Below, piece after piece: positions 58,201 through 64,000 of a stretch of DNA of 64,000 nt. Numbering within the stretch: the first letter of the stretch is position 1; each line of letters begins with the position of its first letter. The position numbers and the translations under genes are program-made. The notes under the pieces are model-generated. The model was given only the letters and a program-made list of their open reading frames with translations. It had not been told where the DNA came from and made no database searches. The stretch is from contig NC_092635.1 in assembly GCF_039555335.1 (NCBI RefSeq), forward strand, positions 55,712,258-55,776,257, read 5' to 3'. This DNA is from Amphiura filiformis. Its lineage: Eukaryota; Echinodermata; Ophiuroidea; Amphilepidida; Amphiuridae.

Positions 58201-61200
58201 AAAATCCTTCAACTTCTGTGAAAATTGAACAAAAAGTACCCAAATCCCTATATTTTATATCTCCCTGTGTTATAGACAAATTTTATACGTCACATTTAAA
58301 ATCATTTAAAATGACTTATAAATTGCCTTATGCTATAACGGGGTCTTTATACATTTGTATTGTGTGAACTTTGTTTTTAAATGCCTTTGGCTTCCAGGTT
58401 AGTTTCTCGGAGCTCGTGAGATGTATTGGGGTGTAACTTGGTAGGGTGGTGGTAAGTGGCTGCCCTAAGACTTGATGCAATTTTTGGCGCAAAATATACA
58501 TATTAGGTAGCTAATTTGCATATTTACCTTTTTTTTGGCCATTTCGAAGAACCGGTGAGGCGTATAGGGATGTAACTTGATGAGGTTGTGGTAAGCGGCA
58601 GTTTCTCGGAGCTGGTGAGGTGTATTAGGGTGTAACTTGGTAGGGTGGTGGTAAGTGGCTGCCCTAAGACTTGATGCAATTTTAGGTAGCTAATTTGCAC
58701 ATTTAACTTTAAAATTGTTTTTTGGGTGTTGTTTTTTTGCCATTTCGAAGAACTGGTGAGGCGTATAGGGATGTAACTTGATTGTTACATTGTGGTAAGC
58801 GGCAGTCGTAAGATCCGATGCAATTTTTGTCGCAAGATATGCAAATTAGTCACCACATTTGCCTATTTTTTTATTTGTCGAAATGCTTTTGGCCATTTTT
58901 CGGAACTAGTGAGGCAAATGTAATTTGGTGGGGTGATGGTTAAGAGCAGTCTTAAGATCAAATGCTATTTTTGTCACAAAATATGCAAATCAACCACCTC
59001 ATTACCTTTTTTTCTAACGCTTGTTGCCATTTTTCGGAACTGGTAGGGGGTATATAGATGTAACTTGGTAGGGTGGTGGTAAAGGGACAGTCTTAAGATC
59101 CCACGTGATTTTTGTCGCAAAATATTCAAATTAGCCACCTCATTTGCATATTTGTTTATTTAAAAAAGGCTTTTTGCCATTTTTGGAACTGGTGAGGCGT
59201 ATAGAGATTTAACTTGGTGGGATGGTGGTAAGGGGCAGTCTTAAGATCCCATGTGATTTTTGTCGCAAAATATGCAAATTAGCTACCTCATTTGCATATT
59301 TTTGATTTTTAGAAACGTTTTTAGCGGAAGGCTGACGCTGCGCCAAAACACGTATATAAGTGTATAATTATTTAATGATAAATGAACTACCACTAAATGT
59401 TCCTGTTAGTGCTGCAGTGCAAAACTTCTCATGCAATTCCATCTTTAACATTACATTCAAATAATAATTACATTGTAAATTGGAACTGACACCAATTTTT
59501 TTCAGGAATATCCTGTTTGCCAAAATATTGGCAAAATTGCATATTAATGAGCACGTTTAAGTCATATTAGCTATTGATAAAAACAATACAATACAAAGAA
59601 ATTGTGTGTATTATAAAAACCGTATGTCCGATTAGCTCCAAACAAAAGGCGTAATGATCAGTGTATTTGCCCTACTAAATCAATCTGTTTAAAACATGCA
59701 TAGAGCACTTCCAAAATGCTTCAAATACTCTACTAATATCTTTTTATTAAATTTGAGACTGCATAATAAAACCATCTTTGACTGCATTTTGTACTCAGCG
59801 TCCAAAAAGGGTGGTCACGTCACACTTTTCATTATGATTCCTTTGTTTTTAGTGTACCTTTGCAAGTAAAAAATTATGGTAGTTTATTTGATATCAAAAT
59901 GAAAGCTCAGATACTAATTATTACTTATAGAGTAAAAATACGGGCCATTGGGCGAGAACATGAGCCTTTTTAAAATTGTGTCTTTGTCTGAGAGCCTAAA
60001 CAGTCCCAAAGAAACTCGAACATTGAATTTTCTGATTGAAGCAAAAAAATCTTTTTGAGATTGAGGCGTTTTTTAAATTTATGGAATTTTTTTTTTGTGG
60101 GACGTATTTTTGAGAATGGAGGTGTAGGTGACTTTAACAATATGAAACATCTGAGACAACTAAAAACAACACCAACTTAAACAACAGCAACATACTAAGG
60201 GAGTGTTCAGAAATCCTTTAGTGGAGTGTGAAAAAATTGGAATTAACAACATGAACGAACTTAGACAACCAAAAACAACAACAACGTACTTAAACAACAG
60301 CAACATGCTATTAAGGGAGTGTTCAGAATCCTTCAGTAGGGTGTGAATAAGTAGAATTAACAACATAGAACTATTGAGACAACTAAAGTAAAAACAACAG
60401 ACGTGTAATGAGCAACATACTAAGGGAGTGTTCATAATCCTTTGGCGGGTGTGTGAAAAATAGAATTAACAACATGAAATAACTGAGACAACTAAAAACA
60501 ACAACAACAACATGGGAATGTTCAGAAATATTTTGATGGAGTCTGAAAAATATTTTATATCTAAAATGGTATTACCAGATTCGTCACATTTCCTAATCTG
60601 CCAATTTGCCCGCACTGTTATAAGGAAAATATGAATCGTCTTTTTAACAAGCAATGACTATTAAATTATTTAAAAATGTAACGTTTCTCATTTTTATTAT
60701 AATCAGGATGGGCTGACTGCTCTCCATGGGGCAGCTAACAATGGTCACACTGATACATGTGAGATTCTATTGAAGTACAATGCCGATGTTAATGGCAATA
60801 AGGGAAAGGTTCGTTTCATTATTATGAACTCGCATAACTTAATATGTGTATTTAAATTTATAAACAAAATTATGAATCGTCATTTCAATCAGCAAAGACT
60901 TAATTATTTTAATAATTTTAACACTTAAATAATTTTAACACTTAAAAGTGTTAAATGTATCTGTTCTCATATCATCAGGATGGGTTGACGGCTCTCCTTG
61001 CAGCAGCTATTAATGATCACACTGGCACATGTGAGATTCTATTGAAATACAATGCCAATGTAAATGCAGTAACAATAAAGGTTAGTTTTATAAATGGATA
61101 TAAATGTTTCTTTATAGATAACCTTCGTTGTGTGTACTTTTATAAGTAGAAATAAAAATCATTTTTTCACCCCGCAATGAAAATTTTAATTACTAAATAT

Positions 61201-63875
61201 AATGGTTCTCATCTCTTATCACAGGATGGGTTAACTGCTCTTCATTCGGCAGCTTGCAATGGTCGAAATGGTACATGTGAGATTCTATTGAAGTACAATG
61301 CCGATGTAAATGCAGTATCAACAATGGTAAGTTTTATCAGGAAAATTGAGAAATCAACTATCCTGGTTTTATACATGAATCTTGCTGTAGTGGTGCCAGA
61401 GGGTATAGTGTGTCGGTACTAATCTTAGGTATATCACCTCAAAAATAAGGGCAGCAGAAACACGTTATTTAATGTTTCTACATGAATGACCTTTATTAAA
61501 GCATCAAAATCAAAAACCGAATTGAAATCGGTCAATGCATTGTGACGTAGTGTCAATTTTAAGATGCTCATAAATGGAATGCAAATCTGCCACAAATTGA
61601 TGTAATGACAAAATTGGCACATTTCGAGATTTTGAAGGTTTATTTGGACACTTGGTTGAAAAAGCAACGTTAATTTAAGTATCACAGGTTAATTGCCTAT
61701 CTTTTTAACTTCGTCAAAGAAAACAAAATTAAAAATCTATCATTGAATAATTGTAATAAATTAACCAAATATACTATTCTAGCAATTCCGGCCAATCTGC
61801 AGACAAATAAAAGTTGAAAAAATGACTAAGTTCAGCTAATTAATATGCAAAATTGATGCCAAAAGAAAACCGTACATGATATCAGGGTGCGGTTTTTTCA
61901 CAAACATATGTATACAAAGTTCTTTCAATTGATAACAAAAAATACACAAAAAGTAATCAATTATGCAAATTAGCTTATTACAGCTAATTATGTATTCATG
62001 ATATTATTATGTAAATTAGGCATGAGTAATTTTTTTTCCAATATTTAATGAAAGTCTTTTCATTCATCATGAATTTGTCAAGTATGAACCTGTTATGATG
62101 TTGAGTAAAGAATCTGTAGTTAATTACTTTAATATAATACAAAAAATACAAACTTTGACATTTTGACGGTGTCTGGAATAGAATTTTCATTTTTCTGTAA
62201 ATATGGTATGTGTCACCATTGCTCAAAGCCAAATCCGAAAAGTAAAATAAAAATTCATTTGCAATGAGACTTTAAATAAACATTTTGTTATCTGGATTAA
62301 CATGGGAAGAGAAACGGTAAAAGGAAAAGCCCTCTATTATACCGCGTATACAAAAATGGTGTGGTTTGGACACACACAATGGCTTAGAGCTATTGTGGTT
62401 TGGAATATTACTCCCTTTAAACTCACTTAAAAATGTTTTGTTTCAAATCGTTTTCCTCAAGTGTGCCATTCGTTGTCGACGGAAATAATTTACATGCTTA
62501 GAAAGATTAGTATTTCAGCTAAATGGTGGTAGATCTTGATTTTTCAAAAGGCCTATGTTTATTGATTTATGAGGGATCTTCAACAATCCATAAAAACATG
62601 TAGTAGCTCTTAAACGAAGCAATATTTATTTTTAAAAACCCGATGGTAGTCACAGAAAGGTTTCACACACCATATATCAAAAATTCAAACAATTGTGATA
62701 AATAGCACATATGAGGAAATTAATTTTTCGGCATGGATGTTTGCCAAAATTGAACAACTTTCATGCGCGCGCTTTTCAATTTACTGTTATGCTTGCATGC
62801 ACAGTGTGGCAGAAGTATTGTGCAGCCACTGTGACATGCCTATTATGAACTCGAATAACGTATTTTGTGTATTTAAATTTATAAGCAAAGACTTAATTAT
62901 TAAGTATTAAATGTACCTGTTCTCATATCATCAGGATGGGTTGACGGCTCTCCTTGCAGCAGCTGTCAATGATCACACTGGCACATGTGAGATTCTATTG
63001 AAATACAATGCCAATGTAAATGCAGTAACAATAAAGGTTAGTTTTATAAATAGATATAAATGTTTCTTTATAGATAACCTTTTTGGTTGTGTGTACTTTT
63101 ATAAGTAGAAATAATATCAATTATCTTTTCACCCTACAATGAAAATTTTAATTACTAAATATAACGGTTCTCATCTCTTATCACAGGGTGGGTTAACTGC
63201 TCTTCATTCGGCAGCTTGCAATGGTCGAACTGGTACATGTGAAATTTTATTGAAGTACAATGCCGATGTAAATGCATTATCAACAATGGTAAGTTTTATC
63301 AGGAAAATTGAGAAATCAACTATCCTGGTTTTATACATGAATCTTGCTGTAGTGGTGCCAGAGGGTATAGTGTGTCGGTACTATACATCACAGTTGGTCG
63401 GTACCGACGGAAATTGGACTGTCTGTAACGACACTCCATAATAAAGTTTATTGCGCATTTGTCCCAATAAGCGCAGTGGAATTTGAACCGTTACGCCACT
63501 GAAAGCTATAAATCATGGGGGTGTCACTTATGTGACATACTGGACAAGAACATTGTCGGTGAAATCATAGGGTTTTTTGAGTCGGCACATTCACTCTCAT
63601 ATTTTCCGAAAACCTGGTTAAGCCACTGTCAGTTTTACTGTTTCAAAGTTGCATCGATAACATTTCATGTTGTTTGTGTGTACTATAGCTTACTATAATT
63701 TATAAGCAATAATATAAATCGTCTTTTCAACCAGCAATGACTAAATATAATGGGTTTGATCTCCTATCATCAGGATGGATGGACTGCTCTCCATTTGGCA
63801 GCTGGCAATGGTCACACTGGTACATGTGAGAATCTATTGAAGTACAATGCCAATGTGAATGCAGTCTCAACAAAG
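52139..63875 (+). CDS. Second ankyrin-array gene (5' part; continues past the right edge)
   Basis: Exons predicted: 52139-52228, 60707-60808, 60979-61080, 61225-61326, 62935-63036, 63187-63288, 63774-63875. All are phase 0, all have GT-AG ends, all are open. The first encodes a half ANK repeat from a start methionine, the others one repeat each, very close to those of the first gene. A downstream Roc-COR-Death-CARD part, if present, lies beyond the window. The first exon shows no kinase before the ANK array, unlike DAPK1. Intron 1 is about 8.5 kb and packed with repeats. That the first exon splices to 60707 is inference from phase and order. Confidence 0.7.
53215..53335. repeat. Left GACGCA/TGCGTC motif array
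   Basis: Repeats of AATGCGTCAAAGCGTAACG with variants. It is in inverted orientation relative to the right array. Confidence 0.8.
53343..53350 (+). promoter_or_regulatory. TATA-like box of the element gene
   Basis: TATATAAA about 54 bases before the ATG, just after the left GCGT-rich array. Confidence 0.5.
53404..53817 (+). CDS. C2H2 zinc-finger/acidic protein of the inverted-repeat element
   Basis: The frame starts [20 protein letters not shown] and has one classic C2H2 finger (CxxC at residues 9-12, HxxxH about residues 25-30), followed by a long Glu/Asp-rich segment and a helical charged part ([19 protein letters not shown]). A nucleic-acid-binding role is likely for the finger; the rest is unknown. 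A TATA-like TATATAAA lies at 53343 and AATAAA at 53968, a very compact, intronless unit. The gene appears to carry about one break. No transposase motif is present. Confidence 0.65.
   Translation: MNTFKSYPCSLCGRTFSRKYDLERHERHVHSKEREEEEEEDIDSDDKESEVEEREVSDEDNDELEDNEAYREWYDGAKETTEDMRREKYEKYIKDGMDPEMAREKAYLKTVTRVSKTKTFIRRSRTISRRKWRKVSR
53968..53973 (+). terminator. Poly(A) signal of the element gene
   Basis: AATAAA shortly after the acidic coding region and before the right array. Confidence 0.5.
54043..54300. repeat. Right GACGCA motif array
   Basis: More than ten units such as TTACGCTTTGACGCATTT. Together with the left array it forms inverted subterminal arrays that could be protein-binding sites. 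Confidence 0.8.
54380..54604. repeat. CTCATTTCACCG tandem array
   Basis: Repeated CTCATTTRCTCATTTCACCG units, giving spurious open frames. Confidence 0.85.
55146..55606. mobile_element. MITE with TCTCGGTCCCAGCCG ends
   Basis: Inverted ends of about 57 bp (TCTCGGTCCCAGCCGATTTG start). A 12-bp near repeat TGTCAAGAGTRG flanks it (55134-55145 and 55610-55621), next to the left end and three bases off the right end. Confidence 0.7.
55796..56662. repeat. Segmental duplication, copy 2 (intron 1 of the second ANK gene)
   Basis: Direct copy of 45837-46628 about 10 kb away, with small insertions and deletions. Confidence 0.85.
56748..57074. mobile_element. hAT-like MITE with 8-bp target duplication
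   Basis: Inverted ends CAGGGCCGGATTTACC and GGTAAATCCGGCCCTG, flanked by CATTTAGG at 56740-56747 and 57075-57082. It lies just past the segmental duplication. Confidence 0.88.
57483..57682. mobile_element. Short inverted-repeat element
   Basis: GAAACTTGGTCAAAGTGTTT on the left has an imperfect inverted match AACACTTTAACCAAGTTTG on the right. The inside is TTTGCATA/TTAATTATGC rich. Confidence 0.55.
58410..59330. repeat. Satellite-like tandem repeat, ~7 units of 130-155 bp
   Basis: AACTGGTGAGGCGTATAGGG-type starts occur at about 58421, 58550, 58612, 58750, 58906, 59038 and 59186. Each unit has GTAACTTGGTRGGGTGGTGG and GCAAATTAGC. Confidence 0.85.
60135..60560. repeat. Tandem repeat, ~4 units of 105-118 bp
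   Basis: AAGGGAGTGTTCAGAA recurs at about 60196, 60314, 60421 and, degenerate, 60516. Units also share GAATTAACAACATGAA and AACAACAACAAC. Confidence 0.85.
60707..60808 (+). CDS. Ankyrin repeat exon B1
   Basis: A 102-nt phase-0 exon after AATCAG. The repeat starts [16 protein letters not shown] and ends [10 protein letters not shown]. The donor is GTTCGT. Confidence 0.8.
60979..61080 (+). CDS. Ankyrin repeat exon B2
   Basis: A 102-nt phase-0 exon. The repeat starts [16 protein letters not shown] and ends [15 protein letters not shown] replaces the usual LHxAA. It differs from exon B4 by one residue (I/V). Confidence 0.82.
61225..61326 (+). CDS. Ankyrin repeat exon B3
   Basis: A 102-nt phase-0 exon with donor GTAAGT. 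The repeat starts [16 protein letters not shown] and ends [10 protein letters not shown]. Its near twin is exon B5. Confidence 0.82.
61440..62830. other. Intron between exons B3 and B4
   Basis: AT-rich sequence with TTATGCAAATTAGC-type phrases like those in 57483-59330. No exon seen. Confidence 0.55.
62935..63036 (+). CDS. Ankyrin repeat exon B4
   Basis: A 102-nt phase-0 exon. The repeat starts [16 protein letters not shown] and ends [10 protein letters not shown]. It lies in the second copy of a two-exon duplication. Confidence 0.82.
63187..63288 (+). CDS. Ankyrin repeat exon B5
   Basis: A 102-nt phase-0 exon after TTATCACAG. The repeat starts [16 protein letters not shown] and ends [10 protein letters not shown]. 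The first residue is glycine where B3 has aspartate. Confidence 0.82.
63774..63875 (+). CDS. Ankyrin repeat exon B6
   Basis: A 102-nt phase-0 exon. The repeat starts [16 protein letters not shown] and ends [10 protein letters not shown], with GTTAGT donor. It is the last exon seen before the right edge. Confidence 0.82.
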
Positions 63876-63969
63876 GTTAGTTTTATTAATCTTATCATAC
63901 AAACTAGCAAATATAACCTAACTTTGTTCTAGTGTATTACCATTGGAAGTGATAAGCAAGATTAGGAAC

Positions 63970-64000
63970 CCAGCAAACACAAAAACGTTTTAAAAACGTT
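63970..64000. mobile_element. Start of a second CCCAGCAAACAC MITE
   Basis: CCCAGCAAACACAAAAACG, then TTTTAAAAACGTT, matches the left end of the element at 2936 and is cut by the window edge. Confidence 0.7.

Larger units (their letters stand above)
60825..61425. repeat. Two-exon segmental duplication, copy 1
   Basis: The segment with exons B2 and B3 and their introns recurs at about 62840-63387 with few differences, including intron sequence up to GAGGGTATAGTGTGTCGGTACT, where homology stops. Confidence 0.85.
62840..63387. repeat. Two-exon segmental duplication, copy 2
   Basis: Copy of 60825-61425, direct orientation, about 2 kb away. Small insertions in the first copy's leading intron make it longer. 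Confidence 0.85.

Noticed and set aside
60160-60654. Minus-strand Cys/Leu-rich open frames
   Set aside because: They follow the 105-118-bp tandem repeat and have no domain.

Overview
This is a eukaryotic, intron-rich and AT-rich window with dense mobile-element content. Small symmetric exons, GT-AG introns, and many hAT-, Harbinger- and foldback-type short elements suggest a marine deuterostome invertebrate. An echinoderm or hemichordate is my best guess, inferred from the gene families and not proven by any marker. No rRNA or intact tRNA gene was seen.

Layout, left to right. (1) About 4.2-27.6 kb, plus strand: a large multi-domain gene. An array of ankyrin (ANK) repeats, each encoded by its own phase-0 exon of 96-102 nt, runs from 4249 to about 16.4 kb. 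It is followed by a Roco-type GTPase (Roc; exons 17303-21710), a COR domain (21911-23617), a Death domain (23774-24284) and three CARD-like domains (25024-27441), with a stop at 27609-27611. All 16 exons from 17303 onward join in phase with no internal stop, giving about 1092 residues after the ANK array. The N-terminus of this gene was not found. (2) 27.6-37.5 kb: an intergenic tract of palindromic and tandem repeats. (3) 37481-45336, minus strand: a four-exon SLC16/monocarboxylate-transporter-like gene, convergent with gene 1, carrying a one-base frame problem at an eight-T run. (4) 45.8-57 kb: duplicated debris. A segment from upstream of the transporter recurs about 10 kb away. A decayed genomic copy of the last exons of gene 1 (48906-50860) is split by two insertions. 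(5) From 52139 to the right edge: a second ANK gene. Its probable first coding exon starts just after a CCAA microsatellite, intron 1 is about 8.5 kb and full of repeats, and six ANK exons lie at 60.7-63.9 kb, four of them forming a recently duplicated pair of pairs.

How the parts may work together (inference). The ANK array would be the interaction or ligand-facing part, Roc-COR the GTP-dependent dimerisation switch, and the Death and CARD domains homotypic adaptors. This order resembles DAPK1 (ANK-Roc-COR-Death) with CARDs of the RIG-I/MDA5/MAVS type added at the C-terminus. The locus looks like a tandemly expanding family with birth and death of both whole genes and single ANK exons.

Mobile DNA explains much of the rest: hAT-like elements with 8-bp target duplications, Harbinger-like elements with TWA duplications, TTAA-flanked palindromes, LINE 3' fragments, a Penelope-like terminal hairpin with a partial hammerhead-like core, and a 2.2-kb element with long inverted repeats that carries a compact C2H2/acidic-protein gene between inverted arrays of a GACGCA motif.
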